Counted from the first letter of the stretch, positions 1 to 8,225 are shown. The stretch: 64,000 nt of DNA from an uncultured Paracoccaceae bacterium (GCA_947498985.1 CANMMF010000008.1:231988-295987), one strand, 5' to 3'. Notes: generated by a model not told the origin, from the letters alone. Translations and numbers: made by a program.

Positions 1-537
1 CGGCGCAATGGCCGTGACGCCGATGCCGTCGGGGCCCAGCTCGCGGGCAAAGGACCGGGTCATCGAGATCACCGCCCCCTTGGAGGCCACGTAGGACATC
101 AGGTTCGGCGCGCCCCAGAGCGCGGTGTCGGACGCCAGGTTCACGATCCGGCCGCTGCCCGCGGCGCGCAGCTGCGGCGCCAGCGCGCGGATTGCAAGCC
201 AGGTGCCGCGCACGTTGATCTCCATCACCCGGTCCCAGGTCTCGATCTCGACCTCTTCAAAGCCGATGCCGCCGATGCCGGTGGCAACCGCGCCGTTGTT
301 GAGCAGCCCGTGCAACGGCCCCTCGACCGTCCGGCCCAGGGCCGCGATGCTGTCTGGATCGCGCAGGTCGAGCGGCAGGAACCGCGCGCCCAGCTCCTGG
401 GCGAGCGCGCGGCCCTCCTCTTGCAGGATATCGGCGATCAGCAGCTCGGCCCCTGCCCCGGCCAGATGCCGGGCCAGCACGGCCCCCAGTCCCCGCGCAC
501 CCCCGGTGACGAGGATGCGGCGTCCCGAGAGGCTCAT
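1..537 (-). CDS. SDR family oxidoreductase, partial (C-terminus outside window)
   Basis: The first 179 residues of a classical short-chain dehydrogenase/reductase are visible; the rest lies beyond the window start. Seen: the nucleotide-binding glycine motif TGGARGLGA at about residues 11-19, an Asp at about 36 at the end of the second strand (usually NAD preference), NNGA at 80-83, the catalytic Ser at about 136 and the YVASK active-site motif (Tyr149, Lys153). The start codon overlaps the stop of the upstream Rieske gene by four bases (ATGA), so it is translationally coupled and is the fourth gene of the bicupin/HTH/Rieske cluster. The likely role is oxidation of an alcohol or dihydrodiol intermediate. 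The substrate cannot be read from sequence. Confidence 0.93.
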   Translation of the reverse strand, partial: MSLSGRRILVTGGARGLGAVLARHLAGAGAELLIADILQEEGRALAQELGARFLPLDLRDPDSIAALGRTVEGPLHGLLNNGAVATGIGGIGFEEVEIETWDRVMEINVRGTWLAIRALAPQLRAAGSGRIVNLASDTALWGAPNLMSYVASKGAVISMTRSFARELGPDGIGVTAIAP

Positions 538-1577
538 TCAGCGGCCAGCGCGGCGGCGTCCTCGGCGGCGATCTGTGCCTTGGCGGCGCGCGTCAGCGCC
601 CGGCGCAGATGCGCCACGCCAATGTCGTGCTGGTAGAGCATCTCGCGGGTGCGGGCATCATCCGGCATCGCCTCGAGCATCACCCGGTCCTGTTCCAGCA
701 CGTTCCAGTGCCGCTCCTCGAGCGTTGCGCGATAGAGAAAACGCCAGCTTTCGCGGTCGAACCCCTCGACCTTGCGCATCCGCCAGAAAAACACCTTGCA
801 GCGCTGCGGGCCCATCGGGGTCACGTAGCCGAGGATGCGCATATGCCCTCCCGGCCCTGCGGCGGGCGGATAGGGGATGTCGAGATGGCAGAACATGCCG
901 CCGTCCTCGAGCGCGAAATCGACCCAGTCGAAGTTTTCGCCGACCTGCCCCACGCGGCTCACACGGAAACCGTCGTCGCGATCGTCGAGCTCGAGCAGAT
1001 CCTGCTTGGAGCCGAAGGCCAGCGTGAAGCTTTCCGCATGCAGATAACAGCCATGCATCGGGTCGGCGAGGTTGTCGAGCGCGTAGCGGTAATTCACGTC
1101 CCAGATCGCGGTGCAGAGGAACCCGGTCCAGGCCGGATCGGAAAGCTCCACGGGCAGCGGCAGCTTGTGTGGCGTGTCCTCCTCGTTTTCGGACATGAAG
1201 ACAAAGACCGCGTCGCTCACTTCCTGCACCCTGAAGGCGCGCAGCGCCTTGCGGCCTTCCATCGGGCAATCGGGCATCGCGGGCACCTGCTGCACGGTGC
1301 CGGTGCCATCGACGATCACGCCGTGATACCGGCAGCCTATATGGCCGCCATGCACTTCGCCATAGCTCAGCGGCGCGCCGCGATGCGGGCAGAAATCCTC
1401 GATGCAGCGGATCTCGCCGGCGGCGTCGCGCCAGAGCACCATCCTTGTGCCCAGCGCCACCGCGCCGTAGGGCCGGTCGCTGCGGATCTCCACGGATTTC
1501 GCCACCGGGTACCATTGGTTCCGGAGGCCTTCGTTGATGCGGGCCTCGACCCGCGCTCTGGTGTCCTGCGTCGTCAT
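534..1577 (-). CDS. Rieske [2Fe-2S] aromatic ring-hydroxylating oxygenase, alpha subunit
   Basis: A 347-residue oxygenase component of the vanillate O-demethylase/phenoxybenzoate dioxygenase type. The Rieske ligands are CPH (Cys63, His65) and CRYH (Cys82, His85). The mononuclear-iron facial triad region follows in NLADPMHGCYLH, with the D-x2-H-x4-H spacing of the family. The start was chosen at the ATG preceded by a GGGGAGG ribosome-binding site; a longer frame exists upstream but looks non-coding. It lies 34 bp after a small HTH-like gene and overlaps the next gene (SDR) by 4 bp. No ferredoxin or reductase gene is visible, so electrons must come from elsewhere or from genes outside the window. 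The substrate (O-demethylation or ring hydroxylation of an aromatic acid) is inferred only at family level. Confidence 0.93.
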   Translation of the reverse strand: MTTQDTRARVEARINEGLRNQWYPVAKSVEIRSDRPYGAVALGTRMVLWRDAAGEIRCIEDFCPHRGAPLSYGEVHGGHIGCRYHGVIVDGTGTVQQVPAMPDCPMEGRKALRAFRVQEVSDAVFVFMSENEEDTPHKLPLPVELSDPAWTGFLCTAIWDVNYRYALDNLADPMHGCYLHAESFTLAFGSKQDLLELDDRDDGFRVSRVGQVGENFDWVDFALEDGGMFCHLDIPYPPAAGPGGHMRILGYVTPMGPQRCKVFFWRMRKVEGFDRESWRFLYRATLEERHWNVLEQDRVMLEAMPDDARTREMLYQHDIGVAHLRRALTRAAKAQIAAEDAAALAAE

Positions 1578-1611
1578 CTGGCGTCGCGCCTCCCCTGTCT
1601 CTCGCGGGCGC

Positions 1612-1938
1612 TCACGCGCCAAATCCGTTCTCGTCATAAGCCGCATCCAACCCGGCATTGAGCGTCTCGAGCTCTGCCGCCACGCTGTCCGCGGTCCAGT
1701 CGGTCCGCCCCGAGGACGGTGCCGGAACCGCTTTTTCGGCAAGCCCTGCCGCCACCGCCTCCGGGCCCGACACGCCTTGCGCATAGACCTCCATCAGCGC
1801 TTCGGCAAAGCGCGTCTCGTCCGGGGTGAGTTGTCGCCCAAGGCTCTGATGCGCCAGCTCCGGGCGCCCCAGTTCCGATTGCGCCGCGGCCAGCACCGCC
1901 TTGAAGGCGTCCGGTTTCGCTGTCTGTTCCTGTGCCAT
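1612..1938 (-). CDS. Small protein with recombinase-like helix-turn-helix pattern
   Basis: A 108-residue protein whose second half has a pattern (FAEAL.EVY..GV..PE.VA..L......P.....WT..SV..EL) like the recombinase-like HTH domain found as a stand-alone small protein next to Rieske oxygenase genes. That association is recalled from the family, not searched. The N-terminal third has no recognisable motif. It sits between the bicupin (9 bp gap) and the Rieske oxygenase (34 bp gap) in one transcription unit. It could be an assembly or accessory factor or a small regulator; the sequence does not decide. There is no transmembrane segment or signal peptide. Confidence 0.72.
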   Translation of the reverse strand: MAQEQTAKPDAFKAVLAAAQSELGRPELAHQSLGRQLTPDETRFAEALMEVYAQGVSGPEAVAAGLAEKAVPAPSSGRTDWTADSVAAELETLNAGLDAAYDENGFGA

Positions 1939-1947
1939 GTCGCCCCC

Positions 1948-2904
1948 TTATCCTTTTGCGTAGACCGCGCCATCGTCACCCGCGGTGCCGATCACGGTCC
2001 AGAGCGTTGCGGCACCCGCGCCGGGGTTGCGCAGGTAATGCGCCTGTCCCGCCGGTGTCTTGACCAGATCGCGCGGCCCAAGCTCGACCACCGCCTCGTC
2101 GCCATTGGCATCGACCCAGACCACCTCGACCGCACCTTCGAGACACAGCACCGCGTCCTCGGCACTGCGGGTGAAGGGGGCCAGTGCCGCGCCTGCGGGC
2201 AGGCCCCACATCTCCTTTCGGCAGGTGTCATGGGCGATCGCACCCGGCGCGTCGCCGACATAGACCTTGCGGGTCAGGCCCGCCGCGTCCCGGATCGTCG
2301 GCAATTCGTGATGGCGCACCACGTAATCCGACATGAGCTTCTGCAGCGGATGCGCGCCACGCCGGTCGAAGGCCAGCGTCTTGCCGGGCTCGGCGCCAAA
2401 GCTGCGCGCCAGCTCGCTCGGATGCTCCTTGGGGTGGTAGTGATAGACCGGCGGCAGCGGTTTGCCGACATCGACCGAGATCGACATCATCACCGGCTCC
2501 ACCCCGTCGACACGGAACCCGTGGCCGATCTCGCGGGCGTTGAGGATCATGTCCCTGGGGCCGAGATTGACCTCCACCACCTCGCCGTCGCGCTCCCAGC
2601 CGACGATCAGCGCGCCGTCGATGATCAGGAAGCTTTCCTCGATCTCGTGGCTGTGGCAGGCGGCGTAGCGGCCCGGTTCCTTGTAGATCAGGCTGAGCGT
2701 GAAATTATCGGGTTTCAGCGTCGAGGTATCGCCGACCTTGGGCGACCCGCCCGCCCCGATATAGCGCATCTGCGCGCGGGCCAGCTCGTCAAAGCCGCTG
2801 TTGGAGGGAAACGCGTTCCAGTCGAAGGTCTTGTCGGTGAACCGCCCGGTATTGGCGGCAAGACGGTCGGCAAGCGTCAGGCCGTCTGTGGTCTCGATAT
2901 TCAT
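1948..2904 (-). CDS. Bicupin protein, gentisate 1,2-dioxygenase-like
   Basis: A 318-residue protein with two cupin barrels. The N-terminal barrel has the metal-site pattern ACHSHEIEESFLIIDG followed by a distal GHGFRVDG segment. The C-terminal barrel has a more degenerate site (RSAEDAVLCLEGAVEVVWVD ... TPAGQAHYLRNPG). Such proteins include gentisate and salicylate ring-cleavage dioxygenases, so together with the Rieske oxygenase a hydroxylate-then-cleave pathway is plausible, but the C-terminal domain may have lost its metal. The start is an ATG with GGGGAG upstream. It is the first gene of the minus-strand cluster and is divergent from the IclR regulator across 93 bp. Alternative: a non-enzymatic cupin for substrate binding. 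Confidence 0.85.
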   Translation of the reverse strand: MNIETTDGLTLADRLAANTGRFTDKTFDWNAFPSNSGFDELARAQMRYIGAGGSPKVGDTSTLKPDNFTLSLIYKEPGRYAACHSHEIEESFLIIDGALIVGWERDGEVVEVNLGPRDMILNAREIGHGFRVDGVEPVMMSISVDVGKPLPPVYHYHPKEHPSELARSFGAEPGKTLAFDRRGAHPLQKLMSDYVVRHHELPTIRDAAGLTRKVYVGDAPGAIAHDTCRKEMWGLPAGAALAPFTRSAEDAVLCLEGAVEVVWVDANGDEAVVELGPRDLVKTPAGQAHYLRNPGAGAATLWTVIGTAGDDGAVYAKG

Positions 2905-2942
2905 GTCGATCTCCCCGTCGAATTGCTTGATCCCACCTTGCC

Positions 2943-2956
2943 GAAAGATCGATTTC
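2943..2956. promoter_or_regulatory. Candidate operator in IclR/bicupin divergent promoter
   Basis: The 93-bp gap between the divergent bicupin and IclR genes holds a short inverted repeat, GAAA-N6-TTTC. IclR-family sites are often short A/T-rich pseudo-palindromes of this kind. The arms are only 4 bp, so this is a weak candidate. The position between two divergent starts is the main support. Confidence 0.3.
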
Positions 2957-2997
2957 CTGAGAAGAACGCGTTTCACCGGCAAAACGCGAGGCCCATC

Positions 2998-3726
2998 GTG
3001 AGCGATCCCTATCTGGTGCCCGGCCTTGTGCGCGGGCTTGCGGCGCTGAAATCCTTCAGCCCGCAGCGGCCCGAGCAGAGCCTCGCCGATATCGCGCGCG
3101 CGCTCGGGGTGACGCGCTCGGCGGCGTTTCGCACCGTGCACACGCTGGTCTCCGAAGGGTATCTGCTGCAGGTTCCCGGGCAGACGCGCTACCGGCTGGG
3201 CCCGCAGGTGCTGCATCTGAGCTATGGCTACCACGCCAGCCGCGAGTTGCTGGAAGTGGCGCAGATGCCACTGGAGGCGCTGCGGGACGAGCTTGACTGG
3301 TCCACCCATCTGGGTGTGCTCGACCGGCGTCACGTGCTCTACCTGATCCGCAGCCCGGCAACCGACGGTCTGTCGTCGCTGGTGCATGTGGGCAGCCGTC
3401 TGCCCGCCTCGCAAACCGCGATGGGCCGGCTGTTGCTGGCGCAGAAATCGGAGCAGGAGCTGCGCAGGCTGATGGCCGACCGGCCGAAAGCCGAGCTGGA
3501 CGCGGTGCTGCGCAGCCGGGCGCGGGACGCGGCCTCCGACACGGTTATGCATGAAGGACAGTTCGAAAGCGGGCTCTGCAGCGTGGCCGCCCCGGTGCGC
3601 GACATGTCCGGCGCGGTGATCGCCGCGATCAGCGCCACCAAGACCGCCGAACGCATCGCGCCCGAGGTCCGGCAGGCAGTGCGCGCCAGCGCGCATGCGA
3701 TCAGCCGGGGGCTTGGGGCGGCCTGA
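2998..3726 (+). CDS. IclR family transcriptional regulator
   Basis: A 242-residue protein with an N-terminal winged HTH (about residues 5-65: LADIARALGVTRSAAFRTVHTLVSEGYL) followed by the IclR effector domain (SYGYHASRELLEVAQMPLEALRDEL ... LPASQTAMGRLLLA ... SVAAPVRDMSGAVIAAISA). The start is taken as GTG at 2998 with GAGG just upstream; the frame is open much further upstream but that part is antisense to the bicupin gene. It is divergent from the bicupin/Rieske cluster and therefore its likely regulator, responding to an aromatic or organic-acid ligand in the C-terminal domain. The ligand is not inferable. Confidence 0.93.
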   Translation: MSDPYLVPGLVRGLAALKSFSPQRPEQSLADIARALGVTRSAAFRTVHTLVSEGYLLQVPGQTRYRLGPQVLHLSYGYHASRELLEVAQMPLEALRDELDWSTHLGVLDRRHVLYLIRSPATDGLSSLVHVGSRLPASQTAMGRLLLAQKSEQELRRLMADRPKAELDAVLRSRARDAASDTVMHEGQFESGLCSVAAPVRDMSGAVIAAISATKTAERIAPEVRQAVRASAHAISRGLGAA

Positions 3727-3802
3727 CGGCAGACTTTGGCGCGCCCGTCCGCGCGGTCACGCAAGCGCGGCCTGCGCGCTTGCGGCATGGCTTGCGATCC
3801 TG

Positions 3803-4966
3803 TCAGAACGCGTGCCAACGGCCATGGCCGGTCAGATCGGCATCCCCCGCCGCCACCTCCGACAGATAGGCCTTGATCGGGCGTCCGCATCCGCGCGCGT
3901 AATCGCGCGAGACCATCTGCCAGTCGATCCCGGCGGCGAGGTGCCAGGGCGGGCCGGTGTCGTCTCCGGCACGCGCGGCGCTTTCGGGCCCATGCGCGTT
4001 GCCCTTCGGATAGACGATCACCCGCCGCCCTTCCTCGAACGCCTCGAAGGACTGGGCCCAGGCCTCCTTGCCCCAGAGCAGCGTCATCGCCCCGGCGCGC
4101 GGATCGTATTCGGCGGTAAAGAGCGTGCCGAACCCCTCCGCATGGCGATCCTGCAGCAAGGGCGGTTTCAGGAACGCCCCGCGCAGCTTTCGCGGCCCCG
4201 CGCGCATCTTTCGCAAGAACGCGTGCCGCTCGAAGGTGCGGGTGAAGCGTGGCCTCTCGGCGGGGTGCTGCCCGCTCTGATGGTTGGTCGCCACCGCATG
4301 TGGCATCCGGCGCAGCCCGCCCCCGGGCTGCATTTCGACGCTCGCAGTGTTGCGGTGCGCATCCGCAAGCACAACGTTATAGGCCATGTGCGAGGGCACG
4401 CGCCGCAGCACCTCCACCGCCTGATCCACCGTGTCACAGGTCTCCAGCACGTAGCGCAGGATCGTGGTGATGCCGAAGCCCGGCGCGGTCTCCGAACGGC
4501 CGCCATAGGCCAGCGCCACGGCCAGCCCGGCGGCGTTGATGCCATCCGAAAGCCCCCAGAGGAACTCCGACATGCCCATCACCGGACGGCCCGTCCAGCG
4601 CGTGCAGAGCAAAAGCCCTTCGTTCAGCTCCGGCGACAGATCGTAATTGCGCACCAGCCGCACATGTTTGCGGCCCGCCACCGCGGCCACCGAGCAGCCG
4701 CCAAGATATCGCGGCGGGCACCAGGTGGACAGAAACCGCGCCGCGCGGTCCGATCCGCCTGCAATGCCGACCAGCCTGTCATAAACCGGCAATAGCTCCG
4801 GCATGTGCAGCCGCAGCGCCGCCCGGCACGCCGCGCGGGACGGTCCCTGATCGCCGCCGCGCGCCCTGAACCACGCCTCGTAGGCGGGCCAGGAACGCTG
4901 CCAGCGTGCCGCCCATTTGGGTCCCGGCGCGGCCTCCTCGACCGCATCGAATGTCATCTGCGCCAT
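3803..4966 (-). CDS. C45/acyl-CoA:6-aminopenicillanate acyltransferase-like Ntn hydrolase
   Basis: A 387-residue protein matching the AAT family (self-processing N-terminal nucleophile hydrolases). The sequence GGCSVAAVAGRKHVRLVRNYDL (split as GGCSVAAV, Cys91, and a following RNYD) fits the autocatalytic Cys and the downstream Arg-Asn-Tyr-Asp block; GLSDGINAAGLAVALAYGG is the second typical block. Cleavage before Cys91 would leave an alpha propeptide of about 90 residues. The start ATG lies 1 base after the stop of the upstream depolymerase gene, so the two are co-transcribed. The family hydrolyses amides (peptides, N-acyl compounds); the substrate here is unknown. Confidence 0.85.
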   Translation of the reverse strand: MAQMTFDAVEEAAPGPKWAARWQRSWPAYEAWFRARGGDQGPSRAACRAALRLHMPELLPVYDRLVGIAGGSDRAARFLSTWCPPRYLGGCSVAAVAGRKHVRLVRNYDLSPELNEGLLLCTRWTGRPVMGMSEFLWGLSDGINAAGLAVALAYGGRSETAPGFGITTILRYVLETCDTVDQAVEVLRRVPSHMAYNVVLADAHRNTASVEMQPGGGLRRMPHAVATNHQSGQHPAERPRFTRTFERHAFLRKMRAGPRKLRGAFLKPPLLQDRHAEGFGTLFTAEYDPRAGAMTLLWGKEAWAQSFEAFEEGRRVIVYPKGNAHGPESAARAGDDTGPPWHLAAGIDWQMVSRDYARGCGRPIKAYLSEVAAGDADLTGHGRWHAF

Positions 4967-4967
4967 C

Positions 4968-6056
4968 TCAACACCCCTTTCCGCTGGCATCCTGTTCGAA
5001 AAAGAAGCGGACCATCTCGGCGCTGGCATCGGGGCCGTTCGGGTCGGCAAAGGAGCCTCCGGCCTGCCCGCCGGACCAGGCGTGGCCCAGCCCGTCCACC
5101 ACCCATTCCTCGACCTGCGTGCGGCCACAGGGCGCGGTCGAGACGGTGCGGGTGAAGGCGCGCCCGCCGACCTCTCCGTCGGTGCAGATCTGCACGGTCT
5201 GGCCTGCGCCGCGCGACAGCGCGTCGCGCGCGATCCCGGCGCCGTTCATCGGGTGCACGGTGCTGTCGGCGCTGCCGTGAAAGATGATGGTACGTGTGGC
5301 CGGGCCCGTTGCGTGGACCTGCGCCGCATCCGCGCCGCGCCCGGCCATGGCCGCAAAGGCCGAGGGCACGTCATGGGCGACCCCAAAAGGCAGACCGGAA
5401 TGCGCGCCGACCGCGGCAAACACATCGCCGTAGGCCTGTCCGAGGATCACCGCCATCGCCGCCCCCGCCGACAGCCCGGCCACGAAGATCCGCGCCTTCG
5501 GCACCTGATGGTCCTGAGCCACCCGACGGGCCAGACCGGCGAGGATCGCAGGCTCGCCCCGGTCGCGCCGCTGATCGCCCCGGCTGAACCAGTTCCAGCA
5601 GGATTGCGCGTTATCGCCCCGCGACTGCTCGGGATAGAGCACCACAAAGCGCTCCGTCTCGGCCAGGTTGTTCATTCCGGTAGCACGGGCGAAATCCTCC
5701 GGCGTCTGCGTGCAGCCATGCAGCATGACCACAAGACCGCGGACGCCCTGTGCCGCGCTGGCGGGCACATAGAGCCGGTAATTGCGGCTGCCCGCGTCAC
5801 AGGCAAAGCGGTCCTGCCGGAACTCCGCGCCCTGGGGTATGGGCACGCCTGTGTCTGCTCCGCGGGTAAGGCCCGAGAGCATGTCGGCAAGGCCGGGGGC
5901 GCTCATGGGCGTTTCGCCGCCCTGCGGCTCCGAGGCCGCGGGCATGAGCCCGTGTTGCGCCAGCGTGCGCCGGACCAGATCATTGGCCGCCTCCAGCTGA
6001 TCTGCGCGCATAGCGGGACCGGACGGGCGCATGGCGCCCGCGTCAAACTTGAACAT
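4968..6056 (-). CDS. PHB depolymerase family esterase (alpha/beta hydrolase)
   Basis: A 362-residue esterase of the short-chain polyhydroxyalkanoate depolymerase type. The oxyanion-hole segment HGCTQ is at 113-117, the nucleophile elbow GLSAG has Ser196, the acid is probably the Asp in HGSADSTVHP, and the catalytic His is in GLGHAWSGG near residue 330. The first ~75 residues are a low-complexity extension with no clear signal peptide, so it may be cytoplasmic, or an esterase of the feruloyl/acetylxylan type. It sits between an RHH regulator (30 bp gap) and the Ntn hydrolase (1 bp gap), forming a three-gene operon. Whether PHB itself is the substrate is not shown. Confidence 0.87.
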   Translation of the reverse strand: MFKFDAGAMRPSGPAMRADQLEAANDLVRRTLAQHGLMPAASEPQGGETPMSAPGLADMLSGLTRGADTGVPIPQGAEFRQDRFACDAGSRNYRLYVPASAAQGVRGLVVMLHGCTQTPEDFARATGMNNLAETERFVVLYPEQSRGDNAQSCWNWFSRGDQRRDRGEPAILAGLARRVAQDHQVPKARIFVAGLSAGAAMAVILGQAYGDVFAAVGAHSGLPFGVAHDVPSAFAAMAGRGADAAQVHATGPATRTIIFHGSADSTVHPMNGAGIARDALSRGAGQTVQICTDGEVGGRAFTRTVSTAPCGRTQVEEWVVDGLGHAWSGGQAGGSFADPNGPDASAEMVRFFFEQDASGKGC

Positions 6057-6086
6057 TTTTTCTTTCCTTATATGAGGTTGCCGGGC

Positions 6087-6503
6087 TTACCGAATGCGGT
6101 CGGCCAGAGCTTTCTTGATCTCCGCCTTGGCCTGAAGCGCGCCCAGAACGGTGATGGAGCCGATGGTTTCGAGCGCAAGCTGAGGTGTCACGTCAGAGGC
6201 GATCCGGGCCAGCCCGACGACCTTCACATGCAGCACTTCGCCCGCGTCTTTGAGCGCTTCGAGATCGGCGCGTGTGTAGTCGCGCAATCCCAGCTCCATC
6301 GTGTGGCGCTCGATGGTCTTGCTGACCGCCTCCACATGAGTGTCGAGCTGTTTGCGGATCGCCGTGCGAATGAAATCGCTCCGGTTGGAGTAGAACCCCT
6401 CCTGCACCAGCAGGTCGATCCGACCCAGATCGACATAGCCGAGGTTGATCGTGATCTTTTCGCTGTCGGGTGTCTTGTCGCGCAGCTGTCTGACGTTGCT
6501 CAT
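6087..6503 (-). CDS. Ribbon-helix-helix (CopG-like) transcriptional regulator
   Basis: A 138-residue protein with an N-terminal RHH pattern: a short beta segment (KITINLGYVDLGRIDLLVQEG) then YSNRSDFIRTAIRKQLD, typical of CopG/MetJ-fold DNA-binding dimers. The C-terminal half (residues ~65-138) has no clear hit by eye. The start was chosen at the ATG with GGAGAATGGAAC upstream. It is the first gene of an operon with the depolymerase-like esterase and Ntn hydrolase, and a 6-bp-arm inverted repeat lies 11-26 bp upstream of the start, suggesting autoregulation. It does not resemble PhaR, the usual PHB-linked regulator. Confidence 0.8.
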   Translation of the reverse strand: MSNVRQLRDKTPDSEKITINLGYVDLGRIDLLVQEGFYSNRSDFIRTAIRKQLDTHVEAVSKTIERHTMELGLRDYTRADLEALKDAGEVLHVKVVGLARIASDVTPQLALETIGSITVLGALQAKAEIKKALADRIR

Positions 6504-6513
6504 GTTCCATTCT

Positions 6514-6529
6514 CCATCCATTTGGATGG
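6514..6529. promoter_or_regulatory. Candidate autoregulatory operator of the RHH regulator
   Basis: A perfect inverted repeat CCATCC-N4-GGATGG lies just upstream of the RHH gene start and overlaps its leader, followed by an A/T-rich stretch (GGTATATGG) on the plus strand. RHH dimers bind short palindromes side by side, so the location fits repression of its own operon. Inference from position and symmetry only. Confidence 0.45.
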
Positions 6530-6781
6530 TATATGGCTGTTGCAGCGGTGAGTGCAAGCGAATTCTTCCTCTATCTGGCCCGACGCGGCCGAGCCTCGCC
6601 CCCCATGCGGTCTGACGGCGCGCATCCGTCCGGTATTTGTCGTGCGCAATCGAAGGTCGATGCTGTTGCGCGTGGTGCAGGTCCGGACGCCGTTCCGCTG
6701 TCGATGAGGGCCGCGCGTCAAGGCGGCGGCCCGGTGCGGCGCCACCGCGGCGCTTGCCTTGCGGGCCCGGGAAGAACACGG

Positions 6782-7096
6782 ATGAAATCCGACGACGCCA
6801 TCAACGCGCTTCGGGCCGTGAATGTCCGGCTGGCCATGGTCGTCTACAACCGCGCGCTTCCGGACATGGCCGATATCGACGACGGTCCGGGCTTTTGGCC
6901 GACGCTTGCCGGCTGCGGTTTCATCCCCGCCGGCGGGGTGCTGATCCTGCGCCGCGCCCGGAGCGGCGTCGGCGCGATCCCGGGCCGGGTGCGGTTTCGC
7001 GACACCGGTTGCCACGGCCTGCTCGGCTTTCCGGTGATCATCGGCGCGCGGCGGCTGATCATCGCGGCACCGGAACTGGCCGGGATCGCGTTGTAA
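6782..7096 (+). CDS. Hypothetical protein, possibly a remnant
   Basis: A 104-residue reading frame starting at an ATG with a weak purine-rich leader. It has no recognised family; the C-terminal part (CGFIPAGGVLILRR ... GLLGFPVIIGARRLIIAAPELAGIAL) is hydrophobic and repeat-like. After the TAA stop the same frame continues with coding-like composition for another 36 codons to a TGA at 7205-7207 (SLSFECFWLACLGLVAALAA ...), which looks like a nonsense mutation in a once longer membrane-associated protein. It could also be chance open frame in GC-rich DNA; antisense frames of similar length exist. Confidence 0.3.
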   Translation: MKSDDAINALRAVNVRLAMVVYNRALPDMADIDDGPGFWPTLAGCGFIPAGGVLILRRARSGVGAIPGRVRFRDTGCHGLLGFPVIIGARRLIIAAPELAGIAL

Positions 7097-7375
7097 TCCC
7101 TGAGCTTCGAGTGTTTCTGGCTGGCCTGCCTCGGACTGGTGGCGGCGTTAGCCGCAACCGACGCCGATCCGGACAAAGGCGCCATTGCGCTGATCCGGCC
7201 CGGGTGAACTTCGGTCTGCCAGGTGCAGGCAGGGGTCGCGAATGGCGCTTAACCATTTGATATTGAGAGATACCCGACCCTCTGAACGGTGCAGCGGCAA
7301 ATCCGCAGAGACGGGCAAGACGCATTGATTGCTGACCGGAACGACAGCCAGACCTCCGGCGAATGGCGCCGGCCG

Positions 7376-8041
7376 TCAGGCGTCCGCGCCGTCCTCCAGC
7401 AACCAGCCGAAGAACACCGTTGCCAGCCCCGCCGCGAGCAGCTGAACCGCGATGAACGCGCCGATATCGGCGGGCGCGATCCCCGCAAACGTGTTCGAAA
7501 ACCCGCGCGCGATGGTCACCGCCGGATTGGCAAAGGAGGTCGAGGAGGTGAACCAGTAAGCCGCGGTGATATAGAGCCCGACCGCCATCGGCACCGCCTG
7601 CGGGCGCGCCTTGAGGCAAGCCAGAATCGTGCCGATGAGGCCAAACGTCGCCACGAACTCCCCCATCCATTGCCCGATCCCGGTGCGCGCGGTCATCGAC
7701 GGATCGATCAGTGGATGTTCGAACATCACATGCGCCGCCAGAACACCCGCAATGCCGCCAAAGATCTGCACGCCTGTGTAAAGCACCGCGTCGCGCGACG
7801 TGATCTGCTGGCGCAAGGCAAAGCTGAGCGTGACCGCCGGGTTGAAATGCGCGCCGGAGACCGGTCCGAAAATGGTGATCAGAACCACCAGGATCGCGCC
7901 CGTCGGGATCGTGTTGCCCAAAAGCGCCACAGCCACGTTGCCGCCCGCCAGACGCTCCGCCATGATGCCGGATCCGACCACCGTGGCCAGCAGGGAAAAC
8001 GTGCCGAGCCATTCGGCCACAAGGCGGCGGTCGAGCGTCAC
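7376..8041 (-). CDS. MIP family aquaglyceroporin, arsenite channel (AqpS)-like
   Basis: A 221-residue channel with six hydrophobic segments and both half-helix NPA boxes: HFNPAV (Asn67-Pro-Ala) and FANPAV (Asn172-Pro-Ala). It has the duplicated hourglass layout of the family and a normal length. The start is a GTG with AAGGCGG upstream. It is divergent from an ArsR-type repressor, the arrangement known for AqpS, which lets As(III) made by arsenate reductase leave the cell down its gradient. No arsC, arsH or acr3 is in the window, so the arsenic role is inferred from the neighbour and not proven; glycerol or water transport is the alternative. Confidence 0.87.
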   Translation of the reverse strand: MTLDRRLVAEWLGTFSLLATVVGSGIMAERLAGGNVAVALLGNTIPTGAILVVLITIFGPVSGAHFNPAVTLSFALRQQITSRDAVLYTGVQIFGGIAGVLAAHVMFEHPLIDPSMTARTGIGQWMGEFVATFGLIGTILACLKARPQAVPMAVGLYITAAYWFTSSTSFANPAVTIARGFSNTFAGIAPADIGAFIAVQLLAAGLATVFFGWLLEDGADA

Positions 8042-8144
8042 GGCGCCGCCTTGCCCCGCGCGGGGCGCACGCCGGCACGGCGGCCCGGGAGGCGCAAAAG
8101 CAGGTTGCTCAGCGATGGGGCGGGGATGCGCATGCGACTCTCAG

Positions 8145-8160
8145 TTCGGCATGTTCCGAA
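8145..8160. promoter_or_regulatory. Candidate ArsR operator
   Basis: An inverted repeat TTCGG-N6-CCGAA lies in the 184-bp gap between the divergent aquaglyceroporin and arsR genes; further TTCGA/ATTCGG half-site-like copies follow before the arsR start. ArsR dimers bind short imperfect palindromes in this position. Candidate only. Confidence 0.4.
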
Positions 8161-8225
8161 ATGTCTTCGGAGTAGGCGACCTGTCAGTGCTGGTCAAGCT
8201 TCGATCATTCGGGCATTACCGTGGC

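Noticed and set aside
1534..3726. IclR protein with a ~500-residue N-terminal extension
   Set aside because: The extra part is antisense to the bicupin and small HTH genes; the GTG at 2998 gives the normal IclR length.
7352..7368. CCGGCG/CGCCGG hairpin after the aquaglyceroporin gene as a terminator
   Set aside because: Short stem and no T-run on the relevant strand; too weak to list as a feature.
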